A stretch of 64,000 bases of DNA from Blastobasis lacticolella. Taxonomy: Eukaryota > Arthropoda > Insecta > Lepidoptera > Blastobasidae. Each line of letters opens with the position of its first letter. Positions within the stretch are counted from its first letter, which is position 1. The translations under genes and the position numbers were made by a program. The stretch spans positions 4,402,001-4,466,000 of the forward strand of contig LR990057.1 of the NCBI GenBank assembly GCA_905147135.1, written 5' to 3'. The notes under the pieces are model-generated. The model did no database searches and was not told the origin of the DNA. It saw only the letters and a program-made list of their open reading frames with translations. Positions 34,896 to 48,110 of this stretch are shown in pieces.

Positions 34896-35254
34896 CAGCG
34901 TTGCCAGATCGCACCTTTTAGTACGATTTACGTACTATTTGGCCGACTGTCGTACCTTTAGCGTACTTTGCTCCACATCGTGCTATTTAGTACGTTTTTA
35001 CAAAATGCTGAATTTAGCTGAGGGGGGTAGTCACTTCACCTTTCCTGTCCGCAAAATACTGAAAAATAATGGAAGGAAGGGATTTTAGCCACCGGCAACA
35101 AAATAACGTCATTAATTGACTAAAAATCATCCCCCCCCCCCCAAGGCCGATAAAATATAGAAGATAATAAGAAGAAATCGTAACTTTTTAGCCATTTTCG
35201 TACTATTTTAAGAGCCCAGACGTACTTTTTTGGAAACTACTGCTGGTAACACTG
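34896..35254. mobile_element. hAT-like MITE, 359 bp
   Basis: Starts cagcgttgccag and ends ctggtaacactg, which are imperfect inverted repeats, flanked by a perfect 8-bp duplication aatatagg (34888-34895, 35255-35262). The subterminal regions are dense in cgtact/agtacg motifs in both orientations, which may be transposase-binding sites. A C12 run lies at about 35131-35142. No coding capacity. It ends 53 bp before the sphingosine kinase ATG. Confidence 0.82.
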
Positions 35255-35307
35255 AATATAGGATTAATGTAAGTCTTTGATAAAAAATATGTAAATTAAA
35301 ATTAGTC

Positions 35308-38300
35308 ATGGCCGATTCAAGCACGGGGAAGGACGTGTCCAACATCAGGGCAGATGAAAATGCCGATAGAAAGGAACAAGTTTATCTGGAAGAAACGTTC
35401 TATATTCTCTCGAAAAAAAATTCTGTGTTCAGAGTTCGTTTAACTCCCAAAGGATTATCTCTTACCAAGGAAACAGATGGAAACTCCAAAGAACAAACGA
35501 TTGTGCTGCGTGATATTGTCGGTAGTAAATGTATGAGAAGTAAAAGGCGCCGCCCTGGAGCTGGATCATGTGTTTGTACATCTCTAGTTGGTAACCAACA
35601 ATTAAAAGTAGTTGATGAAAACAGTGGTGATCTTGATGAGAATGATATTAGTGCTTATCTCTATATTCACGCCTACATACTAAAACAAAGCCGTCGCACC
35701 TTAAAGAGAGAGAAAACTACAATAACATTAAGGTTTCGGTCATTTGATAAATACGAAGACAACAACAGAGAAGCACAAAGATGGAGAGCAACCATAAAAT
35801 GTTTGATCGCCGGGCAGCCGATAACGCATATGCCACCGCCAAATGATAAGAAATTGTTAGTACTACTAAATCCAAAATCAGGTCCTGGAAAAGCGCGTGA
35901 GATGTTTCAGACTAAAGTGGCGCCTATCTTGCAAGAAGCGGAAGTTCCGTATGACTTGCACATCACAAAGTATGCACAATTTGCAAGAGAATTTGTTCGT
36001 ACTCGTAATGTCTACGCCTGGCGCGGCATAGTGGCAGTCGGTGGAGATGGAGTCCTTTTCGAAATTGTGAATGGCATGTTTGAGAGGTTGGATTGGCAGC
36101 AGGCATTGGCAGAAGTTCCATTGGCCATATTACCTTGCGGTTCTGGGAACGGCCTCGCTAGATCAATTTGCCATTTATACAAGTAAGTACCTACCAACTT
36201 TACATATCTACCTAATTGATAATATTACTACTCATTTTAATGCTTATCGTTGTTACCGAAATTATCGAAGTAGTTGTCGGTACCTATCTTTAACCTTTTT
36301 GTACTTTGTAGTTTCAAACAGTACAACAAACAGCTTGAGTTCATGAGGCGAAGGTCAAAAGTACGTAAATAATGTATTCTTTACGACAAATTAGTAAAGC
36401 TAAGCACATGTGTTGTTTTCAAATAATATCTGTATTGTAATGCCTACTTTATTATGTTCAGAATTCCTATGTTGTTATTATACCTTGACGGTAAAACCAC
36501 AATGACGTACATAAACCTGTTGAGTTTGAAGCAAAGCAAATTCTTTAGATATTTTCCTTGTATAGGTGGTCGCCTGCCTACCTTTCCTTTTTTGCGGGGC
36601 CAAAGTTGTGAATTGTTTATCATTTTATAGAATGTCCGGTAAAAACCACCAGTAAAAATTAATCACGAAAGGTGATAGGTACCTACCACATCGCGTCAAA
36701 CTCGAAATATTTTATATCCGCGGCGATGACCACTTTCTAGCCAGAATAAACAAGGTGTCGGTGGCCTAGTAGTAAAAGTATCCGACTCTCGAGCGAGAGG
36801 TACCGGGTTCGAATCCCACTGCTGCCATGTACCAATGACTCTTTTATGTAGATCAGGGCAGTTAGTTAGACACTAAGCGATTCTCTTACGGTGAGGGAAA
36901 ACATCGCAATGAAACCTTCACACTCAGGCGACTGAATGTGTAACCATAATCTAATGTGGTAATTACCTGATCTGCCAAATCCTGGATCAAGGTCAAAGGC
37001 GAATGCCGGGCTATCGCGCACCAAGCACAACCGGGATATTGACGCCAAGATGATTATTATTTATTTTCATTCAAGATCTCAGTGATGTTATTCGTATCTG
37101 ATCTCCGTAACAATTTTCAAAACCGCTTGAATGTGCATTCAAGTTTCCTCGCGATATTTTCCCTCATCGAGTATTTAATATAATCTTGAATGAAACGGGA
37201 ATACTTTTGAAATAAAGCTAGATTATCGATTTCCGATTGCAAAAAATTAAACGCGGATAGTCCCATTCCTACGCTGCTCGGAAATGTTCTTTGAGGGGCA
37301 TGGATTAACCATCACGGGAATACGATTTTGGAACGTATATCAATTCCGGAACTAAATCTCGAAATTTAAATTCAATTACCTAATTGTGTCCGGTATTGGT
37401 CGTTATTAAAAAGAGTAGCAAAAACATAAAATCTTTAAATTATTTATGAGAAGTTTTATTTAATAACTCGTTTTTTGCCTTTTTCATCAACACCCTCTAA
37501 GTAAGTTGATCTATAGAATTTTCAGAACATATTAAATTATGAGTTTGAAGTGACTTCTTACATGTTGTTTGACAAAAGGTGATTAATCACCGGCTGTGCT
37601 TTGTTCTGTTAATTGAACTTTGTCTCCAAAATTTATTATTTTTTCATACATTAGAGTCATACACAGACAGAATTACATAGTGTTGCGAGTAACAAAATAA
37701 TGACACAGCTTCTTTTCTAGCTCAACTCATTGTCACTGTAGAGAGAAACAGAAAATATAAAAATTGTGATAAGAAACCACCTGAAAATATACCTACATAC
37801 TCATATGGAAATAGATAATGTGGGTCGATATCTTACTAAACCACTTACTTAAATCGTCTATTTAATAGCGATGTTCTTGGGTATATGACATACATACATA
37901 CATAAGTGAATACATCGTTTTACTTGCTACGGTCCTGACAAATCTCTCGGTTCTTCTACATTCATTAAGCTTTTCATACATGAACGCCGGTTTAGGGGTA
38001 ATCTACCTTAAATCCGAAATTTCCCTAATCTAATTTTAGTTTTCCGAAAACGTTTCACCATTTTTTGTTTTTTAATAATTTTCATTTCACCGAAAACACA
38101 TTTAACCGTAAATGATATTGTAATCATGGCGAAATCTCTGGAAGATTTGCAAGAAATGCTCAACTAACAAGGTGATTCTTCAAAACGGTTGGGTCCCGGG
38201 ATGAATCTTAATAATATCACAGTCATCTTCAATCGTCATGTGTCCCCGAAACCTGTGGTCGAAAATGGCGCTTTTCTCGAGATTATGCAAGAATATGTAT

Positions 38301-41300
38301 ACCTCGGTCAAACAGTACAACTTGGCCGGCGGCATAACTTCAAGAAGGAGGCGAATAGAAGAATACGCTTTGAATGGGCAGCTTTCAGAAAGGTCCGTCA
38401 TATCCTTGAATCAACGATCCCACAATTGCTTAAGACCAAGGTATTAAACCAGTGGTGCATCCTACCTGTAATGACATACGGAGCCGAAACGTGGACATTA
38501 ACAATAGGACTGCTTCATAAATTTAAGGTCGCTCAGCATCGATAGAATTAGAGCCACAAACTTTTCAGCTATGCGTCCCAAGGAAAAGACCTGGTCCGTA
38601 CATCCTATACCTAATACATATATTTTCTCATCATTATCACTCATCACTCTTTCAACCAACACTTTCGCATACAATTTACTATCAACGCTGAGAAGACTAA
38701 TGCCGCGGTAATTTTTTCAGTCCGGCTATGACGCTTTTTCCTTATAAAGCGGCACTATAACAGCCTTGCACCAGTCACCACCTGGCACTCAGCCGATCGC
38801 CCAACAAAGGTTAAAAGAGCGGTATGAGCTGACTGGCCACCACACCGTCTCCTGCTCTCAGCATCTCGACCAACACCTATCATACCTTGCGATTGTCCTA
38901 CTTCCATAAACAGATTTTCTCACATTCAGCCAGTTTAGGCACTGACATGCACATATTAATACATAATAACACTTCAATAGCTTTCATATCTTATCCATAC
39001 ATATGTTACATTTTGAGTTGATTATGATTACTTATTTTAATTCATCGGAATGTGTTGGTACTTGTGATTTACTTGTATCTCTCTCTAACAAAAAGTATTC
39101 CTTCCATCTATTCAACACATTCGCTTCACCTTTTATAATACTGCCGTTATGGCTTCTGGTCGCATACAACTCCGAGGAAGTACCATTTCCCTGGGAAAGC
39201 CCCCTTATGGATTTCCAGAACATTATTTATTTATTTAACTATTTATTGTACACAAGATTGTTACAAAAGTATATGTCAGAATATATTACATATCTTATAT
39301 TGCTCCGGAAATTATCAGAAAGCCTCCTGTAAAACTTGTCCTTTTGCGCCCATCTTTCTTCCATACGTCTTCTTTACTAAATTCTTTCGCTAAATCTATT
39401 TCATCATCCGTTGCTCGAACTATTTCATATCCATTCCGTTTCACTCCCACTCGTCCATAAAATCCTTTCTTTCAAGATGAATGAATTTATTATCATGTTA
39501 GGCATTTTCTTGAAAGTTTCTCTCGTATGAGAGTATTCTCTCAGAACTCCTCACCCTCGGCTTCTCAACCTCACCCAGAGGAGCTTCAGACTCATACATT
39601 CAAAGTCATATACACAATCGCGCGGAAAATATGATACCAACTACATGATAACCACGGTTAACCCCAAACCAATACGCCCCTGTATGGTGTCCATGTTCAG
39701 TGGTGTCACAACTCACATCCTTTCTGCTTAGTCTCAGTCACACACAAAACATCAACCGCTCTCTCATCCATTATCTACAACATCGATCTTACCCAACTAT
39801 TACTGCTGTAACATTCAGCATAGCGAAGCAGCTGTCTGCGGATCACTTTTCGAGAACCGAGACGTGACTAGTCGCGCGCGACTCACGTCGCCGCTGTTCG
39901 GGCCATTCTTTTTTCAAAAGATAATCCATATCAGTCCCACGAGTATATAAATGGTCATTTTCGCAACTCGTCATACGAACCTAAGCATACTTACAGATTT
40001 TGCGGGATAACGGGTTTGAGACATTAGTTGCCTTTTACGACAATCAGTTCTAAGATCTGGCGCTATTCTAATGAGGAGTTTTCCAGTAGGTATAGATAGT
40101 TGGTTTCAAAAAGCATCAATAGATGGCGCTCCTACAATTTTGGTAATCTTTTTATAATCTGTATGATGGTGGCAGTGATTTCATGCAGCCAACTAATACT
40201 AAACTTAAAAATAAAATGTTTATTAATATAAACATAACTGATAAAGGTTGAACGAAGTGTAAAAATAAATATTTATAGAAGTTAGCACTATTTTCCATTA
40301 TTATTACAACCTCTAAAATGGTTGAAAACTATTGACAAATACAATATTATCCAATACAACGTACCCAGTGTTTATATCCTGTTTGCTAAGAACCTATTTC
40401 AAGCGATTGTCAATTACCAAAATTGTCGGGGCGCCATCTAGTGAGTGGTTAGGAATGCTTTAGATACCTATTGGAAAACTCCTCATTGTACAGACACGAC
40501 ACGGCCTTTTAAGAAGAAAAATGTAGTTACAACATTTTCCTTTTGCATATTTAAAATAAGTTTAAATGAGCGATACAAACTAAACGTCCATTTAAAGTAA
40601 GTGCGCTTTACCATGCCTACTCTAATTCCTTCTCACGAGCGAACGTCATTAGGGAAATTAGTCCAAGCAATGTAACGCAACGAGGCTAATTTCGAAATAA
40701 TATTAGAATAATCCTTCTCCAATGTTTCTTTTGCGATAACGCAATCCAATTATGGAATGTCACTTGTTGCGACTGGTAATCAGTGTTATCACAAGATTTA
40801 ACGCTATCATTATCTAAGTTCTAATCATAATTAAACGTAGAAGAAAATAATAAGACGGATATATTTGAGGATGTGCCGCAATTGACCATTAACATAAATT
40901 ATTATTACATAAGTATCTACAATTATATTATTTTGCTATAGTTAGTTATTGGGTGCGACCATGATGTTCGATTTTAATGAATATTTTATAAATAATGGTT
41001 AAATGGTGTTTAAAGCACACCACCCCATCTCTTCCCGTGGGTGTCGTAAGAGGCGACTAAGGGACAAATCCGAAAGATGGGCAGCAGCATCTTTCTGGGT
41101 AGATTTACATCAACTGCACTGCGATCTCCAACCCGCCTGCCAAGCGTGGAGATTATGGCAATGACCTCCCCTTTCGTGGGAGAGGCCCGAAGTCCTGCAG
41201 TGGACTGTTATGGGCTGTGATGATGATGATGGTGTTTTAAGAGGACCAAAATAAGAAGCAAGCAAACAAACAATAGGTACCTGTAAGAAATTCTCTAATA

Positions 41301-44300
41301 GCGAACTTTATTCGATATTGTAAACAGTGTAGGTTTGAATTTTGATCGGTTGCAGGATTTTACGATACCTACTTTGAATAGTTTGTATAAACGTCATTAG
41401 ACAAACGACTCCAAAACCAAACGAAAATATTCCGGATGTTGTATTATAGAACAATAGTACCACTCTGACTTATCGCTAAAGTCCAACGTTTATTATTTAT
41501 TCTGTCTGTTTGAACAGGATTTTCAAATATCATCGTAATTAGGGTTAACTCCTACCTTAACACACACAATTAAAGTGACACATCCGCGTCTGTCGTAACG
41601 TTACTTGGTAAAGATACGGAATATAGGTCCAGATAATTGTGGTACCTACAAAAGTTAACGCTGTATGTGATAATCACCTAAAGTAGGTACCACGTGTGCG
41701 TACGCAGGCGAGAACATACCGTAACATATTGCGTGAGAAATTACTTCAGATTGACCGTCTCTAGATGGCCGGTGTTCTAGGGCAGATACCTACATTGGGT
41801 GGGTCGCTATCACTGTTTGATTACAGTATTTACTTTAACGGAATAGTAGGATATGTGTTATAAAATCCACACTATAGGCAGTTAAATTGTAGTTAAAGAC
41901 TGTAGCTAAATTTTTTCAATTGAAGAAATTTTTAAACTAAGAACACGATGACATTTGCCACAAGTGTGTGTATCCGCCAGCGAGCAGCGGCAAGTCACTT
42001 TTGTAGTTACATTGCTGCGTATTTAACTCATACATGGTTAAAGACCGACAAACCCTTGGCTGAAATTGAACTGTCCTTGAATGTACAAATTGAACGTTTG
42101 GAATGACCCTATAACCCCTACCGAATTATATCACGTAATTTTCGCGACTTCTTGTAAATTGGTCGTACCAAGACTTCATAATACTCATTTTCACTTTTTA
42201 CCTATTTTCTTTTAAAATATTATTCATTGTGTTCAGAAAAGTACATGCTAATGTTGGTTTCTTGTAATTTAGCGCTGGGTTGCTATCAGCCAGCAGCGCT
42301 ATGCAATGTAAGAATGTAACGATCGTTTGTGTACTTCACTGTAACTAATATTTGCAATAGAAAAGGTAAACATAAAATAGGCCATTACCATTTAACTGCG
42401 ATTTGTAAGAATAACCCTCGTGTATTGATAAACTTATCCTTGACAATAAAAAAACACTGATTGTTATGAGTCGGGCTCTCGGTTATCGTAATTAGTTGCT
42501 TTATTTCTCACGTTATTCTTGTTGGTAACGATGCGAGCAAACAAGCATGTAGCACGTAAACGTTAGGTATTCGTAATATTGTTTTGACCTTGGTTATTTT
42601 TCCTTCCAGTGAACCATACGTACCTCAGAACCTGACAGGGCTATCTATGGCATTAGCTAAGGGCAAACCGTCTCCAATGGATGTAGTCAGAATAGAAACA
42701 AAGACTAAAGTAAGTATAAATCTCCATTTATTAATTTGATTAATTATTGATTTTAGCTATTATACTCCTACTGCAGAGATATTTTTGTTATTTTATTATA
42801 AAAAGAAATAAAAAACTTGTTTTATTATGATCAGATCTGTAGCAATAAAATCAACCTTTGGATTTAACGATAAAGTAAAATAAAACTTTAGGTAGGTACC
42901 TAAGTGTGTCACTGTGGTGTCAACGAACGTCACCCATTAGGATGTAATTTGCAAAAACATAATAAAATAGTTTTTATTGCTTTATAGGCCTAGCTGCAAT
43001 GAAACTTTCTTCCATGTAAAATAATAATTGTAAAAACACAAACAAGTCATACTTGTGCGTGTAATTAAAAACACATTGTGAGTGATTTTAATCAGTATCG
43101 AATGCGATACGTAGGTACATGATTCACCTTCAGCGTAGATATAGGTACCACACGATTCAATTGACTACGTCCGTCACAACAAACAAGAGCTCGCTAGTGA
43201 TCCTACCTGCTCGTTCATTAAGTCAATGCAACAAGATTGCATATTAAGATTTAGCAATTTTATTAAAATTGTACAAACTCGTTTAATTCTCGAGCTAACT
43301 CACGATATTTTGCTAATAATGTTTGCATATTTATCATTATATCCAGTTATTTTTATAGGCAACCAGAATCTACAATAGGTAATGACAACAGTTTTAACTG
43401 GCATTGGTATTGAGTAGTTGTGGGTTATAAAATATGAAAATAATAGTAGTAAATAGCATATCGCAATAAAATTATGTACGAAAGCCGTAGATAAGGGAGC
43501 ATGACGTCTTGGCCGGTATTGTTATGATTTAATCTGATTGATCTGTAAAGTACTTAGTCAGTCATAGTCAGTCTGAAAAAATAAGCTTTATTTTATTTGT
43601 TAGAGAAAGACGTGATTTAATACCCACATTTTGTTTAGTGCTACTTTCCGCTCGCGGCTTTGTAGGTGTAAAATAACGAATGTACTTAGTTTGATAGCGA
43701 TGTGTTGGCAAATCGTAGTTTGAGAGATTTCCGTTGGCGATTGACAACGCCACCAAGTTATTTATGTAAAGCTTCACTCAGTCTCTCAGGGAACATTTAC
43801 AAAGTTGAAGTCTATTATTCTAATTAATCTAATGGTAAGCTATAATAAGGATTTCGCCTTTGTACATCTCTGTTACTGTACTGTATCATTATGTCATGTT
43901 TGTCTATACTAATATTATAAAGAGGAAAGGTTTGATTTTTTGTTTGTTTGTTTGTATTGAATAGGCTTCAAAACTACTGGACCGATTTCAAAAATTCTTT
44001 CACCGTTGGGAAGCTACACTATCCCCGGGTGACATAGGCTATATACCCGTGTACCCGTAGTGGTACCCGTGCGAAGCCGGGGCGGCTGCTAGTGTACAAT
44101 AAAGAATAAAGTAAAGTAAAGTAAGGATTACGAACCTTGACCCTAGTCCATAAGTAGATCTTACAATTATCTATTCATTTATAACCTGTACATAATTATA
44201 TTGTATCCTAGCTTTTATCCGCGCCATACAGCTGCCTATGCACACACATACACAACATAGAACGTCGAATAAAAATAATAAAGATAAGGCAAAAGTATTT

Positions 44301-45341
44301 TTGTTTGGAGGTCATTTGTAGAAATATTGGTCTGATATTGAAAAATCACATATCACCTTGTTTAACCCGTCGAAGCCAGAGCGGGAAGCTAGTTAATTCA
44401 TACCAGCAGCAGATAGGTGCTTTTAAATGCCAAATTAAATGCCAGTGCAAAATTAACCAATATTTTAAACTGACTTTTTTTTTTTGCAGATAATGTTCTC
44501 ATTCTTGTCCATTGGATGGGGATTATTATCAGACATTGATATTGAAAGTGAAAGATTGCGACTTATAGGCGGACAAAGGTTCACAATATGGGCAGTAGCC
44601 AGGCTACTTGGGCTAAGAAGATATAAAGGCGTAGTGAGTTATGCTAAAATCAAAGATTTGAGTAACATTCCCAAACCAAAACTTCCAATGACATTGAGCC
44701 ATAGCATAAGCCAGGATGGCGCTCTCGATTCCCCTGATGCGGAAGCGTTTATTGACTGCGAAGAGCAATCAGAAGTATTTACAAGTGCAAATGGGAAACA
44801 GCATCAGCGGGTAGACTCATGGTACTCAGTGAATTCTCGAAGAAGTGCATTTTATAGTACTCGCGGGTCCGAATACCACAGCGTCACCAGTGGTGGTTCA
44901 GAAATGCGATCACCGGTTCACGCGTGTATGCACGGGCCAGCTTCACATTTGCCCTCTCTCATGTCCCAATTACCATCGCATTGGGTACACGAAGAAGGAG
45001 AATTTGTTATGGTTCACGTCGCATATCAATCATATATTGGCGAGGACTTCTTATTTGCTCCACGATCACAACTTTCTGATGGAATCATGTGGATGCTAAT
45101 AATTAAAGCTGGAATTTCAAGGTCACAGTTGTTTTCCTTTTTTATGGGCATTAGCGAAGGTGCTCATGCTGAGGTAAACAGTGATTATGTGAAATTAGTA
45201 CCGGTAAGTGCATTCAGAATAGTGCCAGATGGCACAAATGGCAATATTACAGTCGACGGGGAACTTGTCGAGTACGGCCCCATTCAAGCTGAGATATTCC
45301 CGAACATTGTTAATCTTTTAGTGCCAGATTCAATTCAATAG
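35308..45341 (+). CDS. sphingosine kinase, complete (608 aa, three exons)
   Basis: Phosphorylates sphingosine to sphingosine-1-phosphate at membranes and in the cytosol, controlling the ceramide/S1P balance. Exons 35308-36182, 42610-42709 and 44490-45341 join in phase with GT..AG borders. The DAGK-type catalytic core has LLVLLNPKSGPGKA (about residue 182), the nucleotide-binding GGDG at about 245-248 followed by EIVNG, and PCGSGNGLARS near 276. The next conserved block begins at exon 3 (SIGWGLLSDIDIESE), and the last (FAPRSQLSDG..., then the DGELVEYGP segment) closes the C-terminal domain. A Ser-rich insert (about residues 395-470) separates the two parts of the C-terminal half. Fly has two such genes (Sk1, Sk2); which is orthologous cannot be told here. 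ATG 35308 is the first in frame after the MITE. Confidence 0.92.
36757..37060 (+). mobile_element. tRNA-headed lepidopteran SINE
   Basis: The head has an A-box-like ggtggcctagtagt and a B box gggttcgaatccc (36811-36823). The body runs through ctcttacggtgagggaaaac and cctgatctgccaaatcctgg to a gacgccaagatgatt 3' end and a short attatt tail. Reverse-oriented or partial relatives are at 47640-48110, 61475-61600 and 871-935. The acceptor arms do not pair as in a tRNA gene. Confidence 0.75.
38185..38600 (+). pseudogene. RTE-type LINE fragment (reverse transcriptase C-terminal part)
   Basis: Frame 38189-38545 encodes YVYLGQTVQLGRRHNFKKE, NRRIRFEWAAF, LKTKVLNQW and VMTYGAETWTL, the region just after the RTE polymerase domain. 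It is broken by a frameshift near 38540. Same clade as the split element at 22121-28590 but a different copy. Confidence 0.75.
38600..39480 (-). pseudogene. degraded LINE reverse transcriptase, antisense
   Basis: Minus-strand frames spell NYRGISLLSV and KLYAKVLVERVM (about 38660-38730), VPLYKEK just upstream, EMLRAGDGVV near 38870, and FWKSIRGLSQ and RWKEYF in 39223-39032. These are consecutive segments of a LINE polyprotein leading into the reverse transcriptase, interrupted by stops, frameshifts and AT-rich insertions. Confidence 0.65.
40071..40486. mobile_element. MITE with atgaggagttttcc ends, copy 1
   Basis: 416 bp. Ends atgaggagttttccagtagg and its inverted counterpart cctattggaaaactcctcat; subterminal gatggcgc(t/c) and caattttggtaat blocks are also inverted. 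The interior matches copy 2 at 50768-51171 in reverse. Flanks tcta/tgta are a possible decayed 4-bp duplication. Confidence 0.75.
40995..41235 (+). repeat. lepidopteran LINE/SINE 3'-end repeat
   Basis: Contains cgtgggtgtcgtaagaggcg, gatctccaacccgcctgcc, gcgtggagatt and a gatgatgatgg tail. A diverged, interrupted relative lies at about 61610-61970. The gatgat tail suggests the 3' end of an RTE-mobilised element. Confidence 0.6.
42710..44489. other. sphingosine kinase intron 2
   Basis: 1.8-kb AT-rich intron with a Helitron-like element at 43903-44092 and a short related fragment (cgtcgaagccagagcgggaa then gctagt) at 44357-44392. No gene seen. Confidence 0.55.
43903..44092 (+). mobile_element. 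LEP1-like nonautonomous Helitron
   Basis: Begins tctatactaatattataaag, contains aactactggaccgatttc and ggaagctacactatccccgg and gtgacataggctatat, and ends gccggggcggctgctag followed by T. The TC start, CTAG end before a T and the well-known interior match the LEP1 Helitron group of Lepidoptera. A small internal duplication (acccgtg) lies near the 3' end. Confidence 0.8.
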
Positions 45342-46761
45342 TAGTAAACAACTGGGTCGAGAGAATTTGTATAACCACCTACATTTTCTGACTACGTAAT
45401 TTACTTAAAAATAAACCGAGCCGATAAGAGTGCAATATTAATATACCTACGATTATGGTTTAAACAATATGGTTGTGCCAGAATGTATTACATTGTACAT
45501 TTTATAGCAAATAGTATTATTATAAAAATATCAGATTGTTCTAAACATTCCATCAGATTGTGATGCGATTTAGTTTAAAGGAAACGCTATCAGTTCAAAA
45601 ATATGTGATATTTTAATATATTACTATTTAAAGTAATAAATTATTAGTAACTAGTCAAATAGCTTTTCAAAAAATCGGTAGTGCCAAATATTAAAAAAGA
45701 AATAAAAGGATAATAGTGCTTTTTATTGTATAACTTATCATATTGCTCAAACAGTTTATAAGTGTGGAATTCAAAAAGAATGCGATACTTTTTATTTATC
45801 TTTACTAAATGCTCTTTTTTATGAATTTTTAAACCTTCATTGAATGCCTTTTAATAGAACTTTAACAATTTTTTAAATAAAATGCATCACGTCTTATTCT
45901 TTAGGTATAATAACTTCCTTTTTTATTTGTGATAGGTATGTTACAGTGTTAAAAGTTAATTTGCAAATTTATGTTCAAAACCAACCAATATTTTTTTTTT
46001 TAATATTTTGCGAGTATCATTTAATTTGGACAATGGCTTTGAACTTTAATTTTGGTTATTAAGTTTATGATTAAATCTAAAACACATTGGTTTAATTTGG
46101 TGTGAAGTGTATTGTACACGGTTAAGGGTTTCTTATCTTTACTTAATTGTTATTACCAGTATTAAGCTAAAGTTAACTATTATTTTAAAGTTTCTGTGAT
46201 AATTTTTACCTAATACCATTAAATTGTAAATGGTGTCATAAAATATTTGAACTTCAAAAGTCTTGCCTAATCTTCTCTTTTTATGTTTTTATTATATTTA
46301 TATAAATTAAGTAGGTAATTAGATAGATAGGTATATTGCATGTTTGAATTTTAATAGTGTCAATCTATATTTGTTATTATTTTGCTTTATAAAGTATGCT
46401 AAACTAATTAACTCTACCTAAGCATTGTGCACAGCACAGATTAGATTAATCCAGAATATGTTAATATAACAAGTCAAGTAAACCTGAGATAGTCTTTTGA
46501 ATATGTCTTTACCTATTTTATTGGAATGTTCCTAATTTAGGGTTTTATATTACATTTTAACGTTTTTATATAGAAAGCCTTTACTAGCAAAGAAATATTA
46601 ACCCTTAGCACCACTAGGGTCCCAACAATACATTTTTGAAAATATCTTTGTGGTTGAGGTTTTATGTAATCTATGGGCCTACCCGAAACATCGCAGTGCG
46701 CTTGACTCTTGACTAAAATTCATAGGATATAGAGGTGTTGGTAAATTTTTTAACTGTTATA

Positions 46762-47233
46762 TACATGGTAAAAGACCGCTAGCATTAATTGAAACCCCAT
46801 ATTCTACCCATGAAACTGAACAACTTTCCCCAAGAAACATACCCGTGGAAATGACTTCATAATTTCGCTACCTAAAATAAATATAATTGCGACGCGCAAT
46901 GAACATCGTCCGGCGCACGCCTCTCGCTCGCACACGTGATCAGTGGCCACTGACCCCGCGCGCCGGCCTGCACGCTTTACATTGCGTGCTTTTACTTAAA
47001 GTGCATTTATTTCAACTTTAATTTGAACTTTGAGTGTCTAAATTAATTGTGAACGATGTAATTATCGATACTTGATATTTTTTAGTACAAAAATAAAACT
47101 TATTTTTTCAAAGAATCTCGATTTCTGCCTAAACTATGAGTTTCCACGAGTATGTTTCTTGGGGAAAGTTGTTCAGTTTCATGAGTAGAACATGAGGTTT
47201 CAATTAATGCTAGCGGGCCTTTTACACCCTGTA
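46762..47233. mobile_element. 472-bp element with ~90-bp inverted ends
   Basis: The left arm (tacatggtaaaagaccgcta then gcattaattgaaacc, ending acccgtggaaa) matches the right arm (tttccacgagtatgtttctt ... gcgggccttttacaccctgta) in reverse complement over about 90 bp. The centre has a GC-rich block (about 46890-46985) unlike the surrounding AT-rich DNA. No clear target duplication and no coding capacity. Confidence 0.75.
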
Positions 47234-47639
47234 TTTTAATTTGAATATCATAATAAACTACAATTTTCATGTAACTACAACCAGAGGTATTACCTAAAAT
47301 GGTTTGGGTTTAACTAATCTGCTAACATAGATACCGTACACGGAAAATAACACATCAATGCAACTAGTAATGGTATTCATTAAAAAATATTAGTAATGGT
47401 TCAAATTACTACCTACTATTGCGACAACGAGCTGGATAATCGTAGTAAGGTATGCTTTCCACTTGTACTGTTTGGTGTTATAAGTTTCTAACGTATTTTT
47501 CTTAATTTTTTAGGCGTGACGTTTATTCAAATATACATTCCTATTTTCCAAAACAGAATAGACTAACACGGAAAATAATTACATTTTGAAATAAGTTTAA
47601 AATTAGTAGCAACTTTTTTATTTTTTCGTCGTCTTGGCG

Positions 47640-48110
47640 TTAATGCCCCGGTAGTAATCCCGCGCGCGAGGTCCCGGGGTCCGCCTCAACGATGATCCAA
47701 GACTTAGCAGATCAGGTAATTAAAGCCGATTTGCACATATTAAGTTGTTAAGTAGCTAAATATTAAGCTACATGCATGTAAACATAGAATTTAGTAACTA
47801 AATTCGTTGTTTAACTACTTGACAACTAAATACGTGTACGTGTCTTCTCGTGACCACGGTGCGTGTAATCATACCGAAACGTCGGGAAAACAAATCGAAA
47901 AGGTACGTCGCGCGCAAGTCCCGTCTAATATAATAATAAATACGTGAAAATCGGGAATTATAGTGGAGCTACTGCCATCTGGGGGTGCCGCATTGAATGT
48001 TCAATACTAATTAACTTACATAACTCAGAAGAGTCATTGGTACATGGCGGCACTGGGATTCGAACCTTGTACTAGTCGGACCCCTTAACCATTAGGCCAC
48101 TGGCGCTATC
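47640..48110 (-). mobile_element. tRNA-headed SINE, antisense, split
   Basis: The 3' end (cgtcttggcgttaatgcccc then cccggggtccgcctcaac) is at about 47630-47720. The tRNA-like head (gggattcgaaccttg, taaccattaggccactggcg) is at about 48055-48108. Unrelated sequence of some 250 bp separates them, so the SINE was interrupted or two copies abut. Confidence 0.6.

Larger units (their letters stand above)
36183..42609. other. sphingosine kinase intron 1, repeat-filled (6.4 kb)
   Basis: No nested gene is supported. Contains a SINE (36757-37060), an RTE fragment (38185-38600), an antisense LINE relic (38600-39480), a MITE (40071-40486) and a LINE/SINE 3'-end fragment (about 40995-41235). The rest is AT-rich unique-looking sequence. 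Confidence 0.6.

Noticed and set aside
36757..36833. tRNA-like sequence with a good B box
   Set aside because: The acceptor arms do not pair and the sequence continues into a SINE body shared with other copies, so it is a SINE head and not a tRNA gene.
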